A stretch of 64,000 nt of DNA, taken from NCBI GenBank assembly GCA_025267735.1, contig CM046307.1, positions 4,883,258 to 4,947,257 of the forward strand, given 5' to 3'. The position numbers were made by a program, and so were the translations under genes. Below, piece after piece: positions 26,170 to 39,365 of this stretch; the stretch's first letter is position 1; every line of letters starts with the position of its first letter. The notes under the pieces were generated by a model. The model ran no database searches. It saw only the letters and a list, made by a program, of their open reading frames with translations, and had not been told where the DNA came from. This DNA is from Mactra quadrangularis (lineage: Eukaryota; Mollusca; Bivalvia; Venerida; Mactridae).

Positions 26170-29100
26170 AAGACCAGAATCTACAATTCGCATACATTTA
26201 AAAAATGTTTTTAAAATATCATAATGCCATATAATTGGAGGATTTCACATTTGATCTACGTCACTACCAGTATTAGATAATATTTCAATTGAATTATTAG
26301 CTCAGGAAAAAAATCATACATATAGCATACCCTCTCCTAAAATTACTTTTTCAGACGTATTCTAGTTTCGAAGCCAAATCCCTGGAGTTTCAGTCTAAAG
26401 TTCAATAATTGCTTGTATCTCAGTCAAACATTTATTGCCTTTAAAAAAACTCAAAGTAACAGATTTTATGTATTTCCAATTATATATGTTTAGTTTTGAG
26501 TATTAATGCAAATTTATCCTCAGAAAGCAATTGTAAACCAACAGGTGGAGTTTCATTTTTGTTCAACTTATAATTCACATTATGTATATCAAATACGTCT
26601 ACTTTTACTGCTGTTTTACTTACTCTCTCAAGTTTATGAACATTTAAAATCGCAGAACAATTATTAACGTGCAGTCATAAAACTATTTGCCGTGTTTTTT
26701 CTCATCCTAATGATTTCTGACTGATGTCTCATTAATATATCCCACTTTTCGGATGTACTTTATAAAGTGCATCACAAGCGTCAGAAAGATCTCAAATGTA
26801 TTATAAATTGCCTTGGTGTTTTGATGTAATAGTAAAAATTGAAGTTTACCTCACTTAGCCGTAAAAACGTAGAAAACTACAATCTACTATTAAATGAATT
26901 GTAATTGTCTTCATCAAATAAATAATTGATGATATACAAACTTATCTCATATCGCCTATCTTATAGTTTGGATGAGCAATCAAATCATGTATTTCAATCT
27001 CAGGATTTAAAACTGACTTGCGGTCAATCTGGTTAAAATACATTAAAAGGTATTAAGTTGGAAAACGACCTATGATCAAAAACCTCTAAATGTATGTTTT
27101 CTTGAAAAAACAAACATTTTAAACATACATATGCCATAAAATGATTTATAAATACCTAATTATCAATATCAACATGGTTTATATATTAGGTTTCCATCAT
27201 TCTCTCATAAATACTCTCCATAGTCATATATGCTTTTTTACTCAAATGCATTCCATTTTAATACTATAGGTTACTTTTGTCAAACTAAACATTATTACAA
27301 TCACTGTTATGATTAATTAACGTCAGTTAGATCTAATTCAAACCGTTCTGTTTTAGCTTTAGTTATAATTACATTACGTAATTGAAATCAAGTTCTGTAA
27401 TTAATTCTAAACATGCAACGAAAAAAGCTAAATGCATTACTTCAATTTTATGTTGTTGAAAGGTACAAGTAGCGTTCTTATACATGAATAAATATAGGTA
27501 TCCCTACTTACTGCTTTACACGAATATTTTAAAACATTACAGTCAATATATCAAACTGGGCATTTATGTTAATAATTGTACATACTCTTAATCGTATTGA
27601 CCGACTACAAAAGTTATAAGAGTTAGGTTTAAAGTTAATACTGAACAATAATTCATTTTTGTAAAACTGAAATAAAATAGATTAATCAAATTGAATGATT
27701 AATCTAATCAAATGTATTTGCATTTAGATTTGAAAAAAAAGCATTTTTGTTTTGACATTTATAGAGCACTTATTTTACATGAAACGAGTATAGTTTTACA
27801 ATAATTTATAATTAACGAGATAACCTATCATGAACTGTTTCAGTATGTAAATATTACATATTTAATGAAATTGTTAACTAATGATACGTAACTAGATGTC
27901 CCAATGGTATTATTGAATAAAATCATAAATATTGTATCAGGTTATGTATCTGCTTTAATATATAAACTAGCCTATATTTTGTATTTTATACAAACAACCA
28001 AATTTAATTCAGCATTTGATGATTATTTTAAGTGCTTAACGCATAATTTACAAAACACATTCACTAGATACCATATTCCAAAATTAAATCTTCCATCGAA
28101 TAAACCAAATCTTCTTCGAAATCCGAAATATTTAAGTCCATTCACCTTTGTTCGAAAGTTTCACATCATAGTTTACTCACGCGCACGCTAACACGATTAT
28201 ATTCCACTGTACGCTGATGAGTTTTTACGAAAACATGTAGCTGTAATATGATGGGTTAATCTGACCAGCGGGGTATGTAGCGAAATTCTTGATTATGAGT
28301 GAGGATCAATTTTCATCAATCAGCACGAAATATATCCTGTTATCAAACAATTAACATCAGAAATCCTCATGAGAAATATTTCTCAAACATTATCTTCTTT
28401 GCCCTATCACAGATTTTTTCTATCGAAAAAAAAAACAACAGGTCGAAAATAAATCCATCACTCATGAATTCACTGATTCAATTCAAGATGAAAATTATTA
28501 AACAACGCACCTGAGTTTTGAAATGAAAACAGTATGTGAGCATAAAAACAATTATCAGAATTATTACAGAAAAATCTTAAATAATTCCTTGAAGTGTTTT
28601 TACACGATTTGCTTCATACAATTTCTTTAGCTCATGCAAGCAATTCCATCATCTTACTACAGGGTACAATATACGCTCCTACAATTTTGAACTCGCACTC
28701 TGTTTTGTCCTTCATTTCTGTGAACTTTACCATTATTATATATAAATATATTTGTCTCAGTCTCTCAATGCTTCTATGCCTCTCTTACAATCATCGTCAA
28801 CTAGTACAGATATACGTTGTAGGAATTTATATTCTATTATAGTTCAGGAGCAAATGATCAATACTTAGTCTGGTGTACATACCTTTTATAGTATCGTGAT
28901 ACTATATGATGGCTAACCGTGAAATTGTGTTGCCTAATGCGGCATTAGCTAATATCATGGGATGAAACTATCATTTATCTCTCTTAAGGTTCGGCGAAAT
29001 TCTGAATAAGTATGTCAAAGTCGACACCCATTTTAAAGGATTTATCAAGAGATAAGAACTGACTATACTTATTTCCATTTATCATTAGAAATAGACGTTC

Positions 29101-29575
29101 ATTTTAAGACTATGCTGAGAATATAAACTATCTATTAGTCCCGTAAAATATGTCCTCAGTGTAAAGTGGGTCAGTTCGGTCAAAAATAGATTATCACTGG
29201 TTAGAATTAACGAAAGCAAGTTAGATTTAATATTGCCGCGGCCAAATAACAAGAATTGTTGTCGAAGAAACGTGACATATCAATTTTACTGCTATTAAAT
29301 AACGTGAAACTGCAACGGTACAATAATCCATGGAGTTATTCGTTCATTGAGTTTGATCATGAACAAAGCCATTATTTTATATAACAACAATACCAACTAC
29401 ACGTAGGGCATTTGTCAGCCAATGCAAAAAATACTATATTCTAGATTTCTGTATCATTCCCAGAACAAGATATAGGCCGTCTGGCACCGTTTCGTAGTGG
29501 CAAAATGTCAACCAAATAATAATAAGGCAAAACTGCGTTTATGTACAAATTTTAACATTAAATATTTAATTTAAA
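26170..29575. other. Non-coding
   Basis: No gene or element recognised. Frames of 71-95 codons at 27904, 28299 and 28594 have no motif and are AT-driven. Confidence 0.35.
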
Positions 29576-29580
29576 TTAGT

Positions 29581-29658
29581 TATAAACGATTTTGTATCAG
29601 TCATGAGCAATAAGCGGACATATACGATTTTGTATCAGTCATGAGCAATAAGCGGACA
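29581..29658 (+). repeat. Tandem duplication, unit 38-40 bp
   Basis: Two adjacent copies of a unit containing CGATTTTGTATCAGTCATGA and AGCAATAAGCGGACA are identical apart from a 2-nt difference near the start. This is a recent local duplication. Confidence 0.9.
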
Positions 29659-29659
29659 C

Positions 29660-31310
29660 TAGGTGCGCCACGTGTAATTTATTTGTAACACTATTTAGTA
29701 TTTGATATAGGTTCTGCATTTGACATGTAGCATTGGATAGTTCTAAATAATCTCCCATAATGTTCTCTACAGTCTTTTTATAAAACGCCTAAAAGAACAC
29801 TGTAGACAACGTAATATACATTACTTACACGACTGAAGTAAGTTCATAACAAAAAGTACCGCCACATTAGACAAAAGAGTGGAAATCAATCTAAATACTC
29901 CATTTGTATATACGTTAAACAATTACAGAAAGTTGTGTAATAATTTCAGACAAGCGGTAAAAAAATTGATTTTGATGTCAAAAATAGATGAACTTAAGAG
30001 GATTTTGTCTAGCAAGCTGCAATGGTGATAATTATAAATATATTGCTTAATCTTGCATAAACCGTCTGGATAATATGATTTCGGGAATAGATTTTGTACT
30101 AAACAAAGTTAAATAGCATCTCTATTTGCCTGTGAAACGCCAGCGTGATGAACTCAACATATACACAGTTGCACATCATGATAATGTAATAAAGAAATTG
30201 AATGCATAGACACACCTTCTTCACGTTCACAAGCTTCATAAGACCAATCCTGATCTTTACAAAGTTCATGTATAGAAACAAATGGTATAAGCAATGAAAA
30301 GTTTCATTTGATTTATTGGATTTAATATATTGATAAACTATGCAATTTTCCTGTATGCAAACGAACGATAGAAACGGAATCGGAAAATGCGAAGTAAGTG
30401 CATCAGCATAAATTATATGCTTTCCACACGACTGTACAGAGTTTTACCATTGGGAACTTTATAAAGACTTCGGTAACCATCACTCATGCCATTACAGATA
30501 CTTGTTGCGTAATTTACACCAAAAACACAATTTATACATAAAGTTAAATTTGGACAATATGAATAAGTGATCCTATATATTTTTAAAACTAATTTAGATT
30601 TCTTTGTTATTGCTTTCATGCATTGTTTTAAGTGTCATTCAAACATCTCGAGTAAATTAATTTTCTCATGTGCTAGAATGGCATGCTCGTATCACAGATA
30701 TAGCGAGTGAACACTGTTTTATGACCTTTAATTTGTTCACAGTTCATATTGACAAGAGTTATGCATAAAATACCCTCTTGGGTTTGAAAAGCACTTGATT
30801 CAGTTTCTTTTAAGTCAACGTTTTACATAGTACAAATAATTTTACACACATGAACTATACGGAGTGTTGCTTTTAAACACAAAACCAAATGGTAGCAGCA
30901 TTACACTGAATCACTCTTTTGATCATGATAACAACTTTATATTCCTAATAAATACTATGAGTCGCAAAATCCAGTTATAGTTTTTGTTATACTAGCCTAG
31001 CTAGACATGCGTCAAATTTGACGGACAACTTCTTGTCCTTTACTTCATAATTCAAACAAGCTGGCCTTGCAGTCACTAATAGAAACACTTTTTTTCTGCT
31101 TAATGTAACTATTTGCCGGTACTTTACTATCATTCATAAGAACAGCGTTGTAACAAATTGTCTTACTTGCTATGTAGGGTATGGTAAGAAGTTCAAAGAG
31201 ACTCTTTTGTTGACGTGACTGAAAACATGTTTTAACTGTTTAAATTCCCAGGGATTTATAAGTAAAGAATTATTGTCTATCTGCAGTATATGATTTATTT
31301 CTGCGCAGTA
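29660..31310. other. Non-coding
   Basis: Nothing recognised beyond AT-rich sequence. Confidence 0.35.
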
Positions 31311-31319
31311 CATTTGTTT

Positions 31320-33000
31320 TATTCATGAGTGACAATAAACAAACAACAGACAAGAAACAAATAGATAATAATTGGTAAACAAGATACATACATATTACGC
31401 TAAGAATGCCAGCTACCGTTTATTGCAGTCATTACATACAAAACAAACAAAAACAAGTTTAGGAAACAAAAACTACGGTAATTCATCTTAGATCTTCGAA
31501 TACAACGACTACATTTTATTTTCCGCAAGTCCAACTTCTTAATCATGTTTGAGTAGATCGAGGAATTTTGCCCACCTACATTGCAATTTCCATATAAAAA
31601 TGTAAGCGAGATTGATGTCTACTATATCGTTAGTTCACTTCTGATGAAAGCATGAATACGATGAGCGGAAATTAATTCCAATTGGCGTAGAAATAATTCT
31701 TTAATATCTGAATGGATTTAATTGATACCGCACGTGCGCTGCAATCATTTTAATGCTAACTATGTAATTTCTTTCGACACTTCAAAGAATAAGTTTATTA
31801 TTATGAAAACTTTAGCTTAGGCATTAGGCCTCGTTGATAAAAAGCGATGAATGCCTAAATCAAATTATCATAATGACTAGCAAGCTAAATCAGTGCGAGG
31901 TCACATTTTGCACCTAGATTTGTTTTTAATAATGTTAGTAATATTATCGATATTTTGGCACATTTTCTTAAGTAATCTGAAGTGTATACATGCGTTAGTT
32001 TAGAGTTTATTGAACTCAAATATCAATGCTAAATCAGCATTTGCATTACCCTAACCTGTCGGTATGTAACTTATTCATGAAATCATTTTACAAAGTTCAA
32101 TTCGTAATCATATGGAGAGGTTAAAAATGACTAAAGTACAGATTATCATAAATCATATCAAGATGAAGAAAATCAATGAAATCCGTGTTGCTAGTTTTTA
32201 TGTAAAAGGTTAAAACCAAGATCAGTAGCTTAGAACCACAGTGGCACACGGAAGCAGTCACTTACTGGTATTTACCGGTAGTTTATGAAAATAAAGGTAT
32301 TTCAAATAAAAAGACAGGAAAGCATGTCCCTAGATCCCCATTGACAATTTCTAGGGCTACAGTATTGATAACAGCAAAAGTAAATAAAATACAATCGATC
32401 AGCTACAATTCAATAGCCTCAAGTCAATCGGTATAAATGACGTAATTAGTTAATGCGATAATAGCAACAAAAACTAGACCAATTAATACCATATTGATAT
32501 CTTTATTCATATTCAGCATTAAGACTGGATGTTTAATGAATCATTACAGTGAAATGAACTTATTTTTATTTCCAAAAACAAGATCATTAGAACATGGCCA
32601 AACATCGCTAATTGAGAACAAGAAAAAAATCTGGCCATTTGCCGATAGAAACACGCGCCAAATGTCTGGTGAACGGATTTTTGTAACTCCATTTTCTAAG
32701 TTTAAACTCGGATATCATTTAAAGTAGGAAATTTAAGCCAAGATTAACAAATTGCTCTTAAATATGTTGAAATTAGTTTGTATCTAACTGTAAATAGAAA
32801 CAAGTATCATACCACAATTATTGAAGGGAAGATTTGAAAGCAGTAACTGATAAATGTTTGCATAATGACAAAAGCAAGCCCTATCAGGATTGTTGATTGT
32901 GTTACAGTTAGCATACAAATAATTATTTATTTCATTTCCATGTACACGCCTTAACCCTTTTGAATTATTTGCAACATTGTCAGAGGTTTGAAATTCTCTC
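31320..33000 (+). repeat. Duplicated non-coding block D, copy 1
   Basis: Landmarks recur in order at 36040-39790: ATAATTGGT-ACAAGA, CCCACCTACA-TGCAATTTC, CTGAATGGATTTAATTGATA followed by CCGCACGTGCGCTGCAATCA, TTTTCTTAAGTAA, ACACGCGCCAAATGTCTGGT, and AGTAACTGATAA. Frames that cross the block are not conserved between copies, so no gene is implied. Confidence 0.7.
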
Positions 33001-33009
33001 AGTGGCGTA

Positions 33010-34100
33010 AGTTTAAGCCGTTGCAACGCCTAGAAAATCGACGTTGTGTAGTTTTGAAATGATAGAAGAATTCGATGAAAATTTTGACAGAGATGAATTT
33101 TCTCAAACTTAACAAACTCCTTATCAGGAAGGTAGAATATGTGGCATTGTGATATACTTGCTTATCAAATGACAATAAAGTCAAACATGTTTTCGTACTT
33201 AGTGGAACTGTCGTTTCATGAGATAAGGGAAAGCAAGATCGTGTTACAAGAGACAAAATCAGAAATCGGTCAAAAAATTCCAAAGTGTGATAGGTCCCAA
33301 CAGAAATGTTTCCACAAGTAATATATGACATTTTCTTCATTGTCTTATCTTGCCATTGCATTGGCACAAAATATACTCTAATATGCTTTATTCTTTATCA
33401 TATTATGTAATGGTTCTACCTACTGTTCGTAAATGTTTGTAAAAAACAAATCTAAAGTCAAGACGTTTTGTGAAATTATACTTAGATAATCTGGTTAATT
33501 GATTTCAAATTTGAATAAATAACTGAAAATATTGATAAAAGTCGTACAATTTCAGTAAAACAATATATTTTTAAGTAAATATAACTGTGTACCTTCAAGC
33601 TGATTATAGAAGGGAAAGAAAGTACAAGATAATCAGAATACCTTTTACATTTTATCGATTAAGAAAGTAATTAAATTATTATTTTGTCTCTGCGTCACGT
33701 GATATTTTCTGCTAGTTCATTGGTCAACGAGCAAAGGACGACAACTGTTGTTTTCCATAAAAAATTGACGAGGTCTAGATTTTTTCTTTGAAATATTGAT
33801 TGCGGCTTTATTGTTTTTGTGCACAGTCTGTTAAAAACCCACCTTCAGTGTCATTTTTAAACACCGGATATAATATTGACTTTAGTTTGAGTTTTACATT
33901 ATTTCTGAAATTCAATTATTCATGTTTACTTCAAGAAATATTTCAATATAATTATATACGCATACCAAAAAAAAACTGAGAAATTTGTACACTCACAATA
34001 AGCAATAACTTGACAAGGCTGCTAGAAAAAAACAATAAAACTTGATTTTTGTCAGATTATCACTTGTATGTATGAGGCTACTACATTTATAATGCATAAG
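33010..34100. other. Non-coding
   Basis: A 122-codon minus frame at 32999-33367 overlaps frames on the plus strand and has no motif. Nothing else was seen. Confidence 0.35.
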
Positions 34101-34106
34101 TTAAAA

Positions 34107-34252
34107 CATGTTTGATAGTACTTTAAGATACGTACGCTTAAGAGAAACTTCATTCACCATAATCATATAGAGAGCGTATCATGTTTGATTGCACTTTTAA
34201 GATACGTACGCTTAAGAGAAACTTCATTCACCGTAATCATATGGAGAGCGTA
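34107..34252 (+). repeat. Tandem duplication, unit about 73 bp
   Basis: Two adjacent copies begin CATGTTTGAT and contain AAGATACGTACGCTTAAGAG, AAACTTCATTCACC and GAGAGCGTAT, with a handful of substitutions between them. Confidence 0.9.
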
Positions 34253-34259
34253 TATTTAA

Positions 34260-36030
34260 CAATGTTTTGCATTAAAGTCAAACAACTTATACATGAATAC
34301 GAAGTTTAGAACCATTAGCAGTCAAGAGATGCAGTACTATCTAAAAAAAGTAAGTAATATCAAACTATAAATGAACTCTCCAAACAATGTCTAAACAGCT
34401 GCTGCAGTAGATTAAATAACCATGTCTTTTATTCATGCGCAAAGGGACTGAAAAAATGTTTATCATTTGAATAAGTGTATTATTTATCAAATTCAGCTTA
34501 AACAATAGTCTATTAATACTGTTTGTGTCGCAAACACCAAATAGCAGTAATAAGAAGCAATAAATACATGTATAATGCACTTTGTAAAACAATACATTTA
34601 TTGTAAAAACTTTTCGATTTATGTTCTATACAGTTCTTGAGCACAAGAGTAATGGCATACCAAATGCATTTTGATTGTAAGAAAACGAACAATGGAAATG
34701 CAATGCATTTTAGTGATAGTGCATCGCAAATTATTTTATATGCTTCTAAAGCAATCAGGGGAGTTTGCAAATTCAAGATACTGATTCACTTAGCACAACA
34801 TCAGTGTGAAGCTTTTACAAAGCAGATATTAATTATCGGTATGATGCTCAATCAAACAACCACAATACAGACTGAACTTCAAATGATGAAAATTGCCTAT
34901 AAGACTCCTATTGATTTATTTTATTTATTGTTGATTAAATTGCATCGTTGCAAGTGTCATTTCGACATTTCAAGGGATTTTGTTATGGTTTGCTAGAATG
35001 GGTGGTTAAAGCAATGATATTCCGTATAAACATCTTAATAGCAACTAGATCTAAACCAAAATATCTAACGATGAAGTTTTTAACCAGAACATTTAAAATA
35101 AAGTTATTATGTGATAAATAAAAACATTTTACTAGATTAAACGAGTATCTGAGAACATCACATACATGTACTTTGTTTTTTATCATTCCTAGAAGCAGAG
35201 TTTCAACGATTTGTCTGACTTTCTAACGAAGCTGTTTTTGCTCTGAGATCTACGAAACTTTTAGAAGATCAATAAAAAACTATTTAGATGTCGAGACTGA
35301 TTTCAAACAGACTTAGATGAAGCTAAAAACCTTTATTTCCGTTCTATTAGTTCCGTTTGTACAGCGACGTATCATTAATTTAACATCATTAAGATGTGTA
35401 GTCAGGTCTATGTAAACAAGGATTATCAATGATATCTAATGGTACAATTAGTCAAATAGGCGTTCTTGAATGAATTCAGACGTTTCATCATAAAGCATGT
35501 CTTTCAATTATTTCAACATTAATGACAGAATTAAATTTTACGTTGATACACATTTCGCATCGTACTTAGTCTTTTATTATCGACAAAGTTCCTATCATTT
35601 GATGCAAAGACTGCAATTAGTTAGAATTAAATCAAACGATGGCATGTCAATAAGCTATATAAATAATTTATCGATTCATTTTATGTTTTAAAAGAGACGA
35701 CAAAAATGAATACAAGGTGACAACATCTATTGCACTTATAATGTTAAAGTATGAGTGAAAACAAATATTAAGAAGGCATCAAATATTGAATAATTCATTT
35801 TCTGGAAGTTTTCAACTACTTCATAATGAGTGGACTAATTAAGTCATTAGTATAAAACTGATTAAAGGTAACTTAAATCTTGACATAATGTAAATAATAA
35901 ACCATTTTAACCATGACATTCAAGATTGTCAAACAGTTTTAATAATTCCACTTTGGTTTACTGGTTTATCAGATAGAAATATAAATTAATGTTTATAAAA
36001 ACTACATATAAATATTTTTCTTCCTATGTA
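34260..36030. other. Non-coding
   Basis: Frames of 64-119 codons overlap on both strands (for example 34513-34776 and 34637-34996) with no motif. No element was recognised. Confidence 0.35.
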
Positions 36031-36558
36031 AAATCCGTTACAAAAACAATAAACAAACAGACAATAATTGGTGTACAAGACGTCACATACTTTTTGATAT
36101 TTTGAATGTCAGATCCTATAAGAAAGTCACTGCATCAAAAACAAAATACAGTAAACTATCTTTAAAATTACTAATAACTATCAACCTTAGTTCTACATAT
36201 ATAATTGTCGGTGCTTTTCATCAAATTAGTCTTATCTAATAATTATTCAATATGTGGACGGTACCTCCCACCTACACTGCAATTTCATTACAAAATCTTT
36301 GCTAAACTAATGAATAGTATATCGTCAGTTCACATAAGATGAAGGCTTAAATACGACAAGCGGAAATCAATGCCTTCAATTGGCATAGAAAAGGTTCTTT
36401 AATACCTGAATGGATTTAATTGATACCGCACGTGCGCTGCAATCAATTAAATATCAACTATGTAACATTTTAAGACAATTAAAAAAATGTTATTTTTCAA
36501 AATTTTAGCCAATGGTATCACACCTATATCATAAACAAAAGATTAATGCCTCATTAAA

Positions 36559-37764
36559 TTGATCCATGATACTGATTGGCAAGACAGATTAGTAAAGAAT
36601 TTACTTCTTTGGTATGCAATTATATTCCATTTATATCGAGATATCAACTGTGATAAATGGGATTTAACGGTAAACGTTGATAAAACGAAAATCGTCGTTT
36701 TCCACAAAGGAGGCAATATCTCAAGAAACGAACAATGGACATATAAAGGTCAAATTATCGAAATAGTAAATACTTTTAACTACTTAGGATTTACAATTTC
36801 TAGCGGTGGATCTTTCATGCATGGGACTAAAATTCTAGCCGATAAGGCTACACGGTCTATGGGTGCTCTGACATCCATATTAAAAAATGTAGAAACACCA
36901 GTTGAGATAGCATTCAATTTATTTGACTCTTATGTATGTTCGATATTAAATTATTCATGTGAGATATGGGGATCAATAAACTGTGAGACAATAGAGAGGG
37001 TACAACGGAAATTTTGTAAGAGAATTTTACATGTAAAACAATCTACCAATAGCTACGCATTGTATGCCGAATGTGGACGATACCCATTATCAATAAGCAG
37101 GAAAGTTCGAATGATTAAGTACTGGTTAAAGATTAATTCGTCTGATTGCGAAAATATAACATTAAAATATGTGTATAACATGCTGTTAGAAAACATTGAT
37201 AACATGAACAATTGGGCGAGTAGAATACGACGTATCCTACAAGAATCAGGGTTTAATGATGTTTGGACTTTTCATGAATCAGTAAATCACAAACATTTTT
37301 TGAATATATTTTCGACCAGACTTAAAGATATTTATTTTTCGAATTGGAACGAAGTTGTCGATACTTGTAGCTCACTATTCTTGTACAAACATATCAAGGA
37401 TAAAATTGATTTGTCGAGCTATATATATAAAATAAGAAATTATAAAATACGTCAATCTATATCTAAGATACGATTGTCTTCACACCCATTACTTATTGAA
37501 ACGGGTAGACATAATAATGTTCCAAGACAGGATCGTAAATGTATTTTATGTACAAAAAACCACGTTGAAGATGAGTACCATTTTGTTTTAATATGTGACT
37601 GCTATAAGGAACTTAGGAAAAAATTTATTAAACGTTTTTATTATAAAAAACCTAATATGTTTAAATTTACTTTATTATTAAAGTCTGAAAATATACAAGA
37701 ACTTAAAAACTTAGGATTGTTTTTAATCAAAGCTTTTGACAGGCGTAGATCCTTAATTTATTAA
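36559..37764 (+). CDS. 5'-truncated LINE reverse transcriptase, C-terminal part
   Basis: This 401-codon frame encodes the C-terminal portion of a non-LTR retrotransposon polyprotein. Residues 27-48 (YRDINCDKWDLTVNVDKTK, then IVVF) match the end of a reverse-transcriptase palm (motif D region). NYLGFTISSGG follows as the motif-E/thumb region. Residues 328-346 form a CX2CX9HX4C zinc-knuckle-like motif (CILC...H...C) usual near the end of such proteins. The catalytic YADD box, the endonuclease and ORF1 are absent. The first ~25 residues probably read through flanking DNA, since that sequence resembles block D copy 1. The LINE sequence therefore begins near 36630. The remaining frame has no internal stop, suggesting modest age. 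The clade (CR1, L2, Jockey or other) was not determined. Confidence 0.85.
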   Translation: MIHDTDWQDRLVKNLLLWYAIIFHLYRDINCDKWDLTVNVDKTKIVVFHKGGNISRNEQWTYKGQIIEIVNTFNYLGFTISSGGSFMHGTKILADKATRSMGALTSILKNVETPVEIAFNLFDSYVCSILNYSCEIWGSINCETIERVQRKFCKRILHVKQSTNSYALYAECGRYPLSISRKVRMIKYWLKINSSDCENITLKYVYNMLLENIDNMNNWASRIRRILQESGFNDVWTFHESVNHKHFLNIFSTRLKDIYFSNWNEVVDTCSSLFLYKHIKDKIDLSSYIYKIRNYKIRQSISKIRLSSHPLLIETGRHNNVPRQDRKCILCTKNHVEDEYHFVLICDCYKELRKKFIKRFYYKKPNMFKFTLLLKSENIQELKNLGLFLIKAFDRRRSLIY

Positions 37765-38008
37765 ATTTCACTATCACTTATATTTTTACATTTTATATTT
37801 ATTGATATTTATAGAATATTTTCGCCCCTAGACAACAGTCATGCTTTGTTGTTATATTACATGTATATAGTATGTATATATATCTGTCTTTTTTTCATAT
37901 CATGTAACTTGCAATTTTATGTAACCATCTGTACATTATATTATATTATGTAGCTTATGACTATAAGTCTATGTGCTTTTGTCAAATAAAATTTCTGTTC
38001 TGTTCTGT
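37765..38008 (+). mobile_element. LINE 3' UTR with TTCTG-repeat tail
   Basis: An AT-rich 3' region follows the LINE stop and ends AATAAAATTTCTGTTCTGTTCTG. LINEs of the CR1/L2 type typically end in short tandem repeats rather than poly(A). A related tail occurs in antisense at 40753. Block D similarity resumes right after it. Confidence 0.75.
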
Positions 38009-38520
38009 ATACTGACATATTGTCTTAAGTAAACTAAAGTTGTTTGCAACGGTTAATGTTAAAGTTCACACTGTCAGTTTTGTGAAAACTTAATCAGCAA
38101 AGGGTAAAAACAATAGTTTAAAACTACTTGGTAACATCTCGAGTGGATACAATAGTTATGACATTAACATTATAAAGAAGAAAAAACTAATGACGTAAAA
38201 TAGGAACAAACATAAAACAACAAACGAGCACAGGAATCAAATCGGTCCTAACACAAACTTGATCATATAATCTTCGTTCAATTAAAACACGTTAAAATTC
38301 AAACAGTGATGTACCGTCATTAGGTCTCATCGAGGTTAATGCAACTATATACATTTTAGCATTTTACAACATATGAATGTGGGTAAAATAGTTTTAATAA
38401 ATGCCTGTCCAGTTCTCTCGATTTCCCGAAAACCGAATGGTTTCTTTTCAGTTTCAGCTCTGGCTACTGCACTGACTTTTTAACATTTTGTATGCTATTA
38501 TCGAGGAACCTGTCAGCAAG

Positions 38521-38931
38521 TAGGGCTGCAACGATTCGATTCGATACATCGAAACTCGATTGCAAGGACGCCGATTCGATTTCGATTCGGACCCGCGATT
38601 TTCGATTCAATACTGACCTTCAACGTGTCTACATAAGTTATAACGATAAAAGTAAAGGCGCACCTAAAAGACAATGTACGTTGGCAATGTGCCTGGGTTT
38701 TACATTGTAACACCCTAAAGTTTCCATGACGCTTATAAGTAATGTTTCTTGGTAACTTGGAAATTTTCGGGTTTCGTGTGATATAATTTCAGTAACACTT
38801 TCATTTATCAATATTAATGAGTTTTAAGCTCTAATAAATGTATTAATGTATATTTGTAGAAAATGATATTAATCAATGAAAAAATACCGAATTGCATCGA
38901 ATCGACTTTCCGGCGAATCGTTGCAGTTCTA
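38521..38931. mobile_element. hAT-like MITE (411 bp)
   Basis: The 5' end is TAGGGCTGCAACGATTCG; the 3' end is its reverse complement with two mismatches. An imperfect 8-bp target duplication, TCAGCAAG at 38513-38520 and TCAGCAAT at 38932-38939, fits the hAT superfamily. The TAGGGCTGCAACGATT terminus is well known among animal hAT MITEs. Internal CGATTCGATT-type repeats lie near both ends. Short frames on both strands are not coding. Confidence 0.82.
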
Positions 38932-38944
38932 TCAGCAATACACT

Positions 38945-39365
38945 TACTTGCATACATTATTACATTCGGAACTACTTCGGCGATTTTCCACGCAAATACG
39001 CCTCGGATATCACGAGGAGCGAAAGTAGTTCCAACATAGAATCTAGCCTCGTTCCCGACGTTTACTCAATAGAACGCTGGCACACACCAAAAATGACGGA
39101 CGATTATGGGCAGTTAAAGCTCTTCAATGACTGTAACTGATATTCACTTAAATCAAAGTTGATCCTTAAACAGTTTTTGTGTACTCGATACTTTCTGCAA
39201 AATGATCAGCCATGTTGGTTTTTTACATCGGCACTACTTAACCTATGAGGTTAATCGCCTGACCTCATAACTTGGTTGTATTCCTACTACGTTTGATATC
39301 CGAGGTAGATGATCTTCGTAGATGATCGCCGAGGTCGTTCCGAATGTCATTATTACAGTTTGCTC
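38945..39365. mobile_element. Inverted-repeat element, class unknown
   Basis: The left arm has CATTATTACATTCGGAACTA, CTTCGGCGAT and CCTCGGATATCA. The right arm carries the inverse (TGATATCCGAGG-like, GATCGCCGAGG, CGTTCCGAATGTCATTATTA). The arms are about 60-75 bp and imperfect. The element sits only ~14 bp from the hAT-like MITE. No target duplication was identified. Confidence 0.6.

Noticed and set aside
32999..33367. 122-codon minus-strand frame
   Set aside because: It overlaps other frames, runs through AT-rich sequence and shows no motif.
34513..34996. 87- and 119-codon frames on opposite strands
   Set aside because: Mutually overlapping with no recognisable domain; chance frames.
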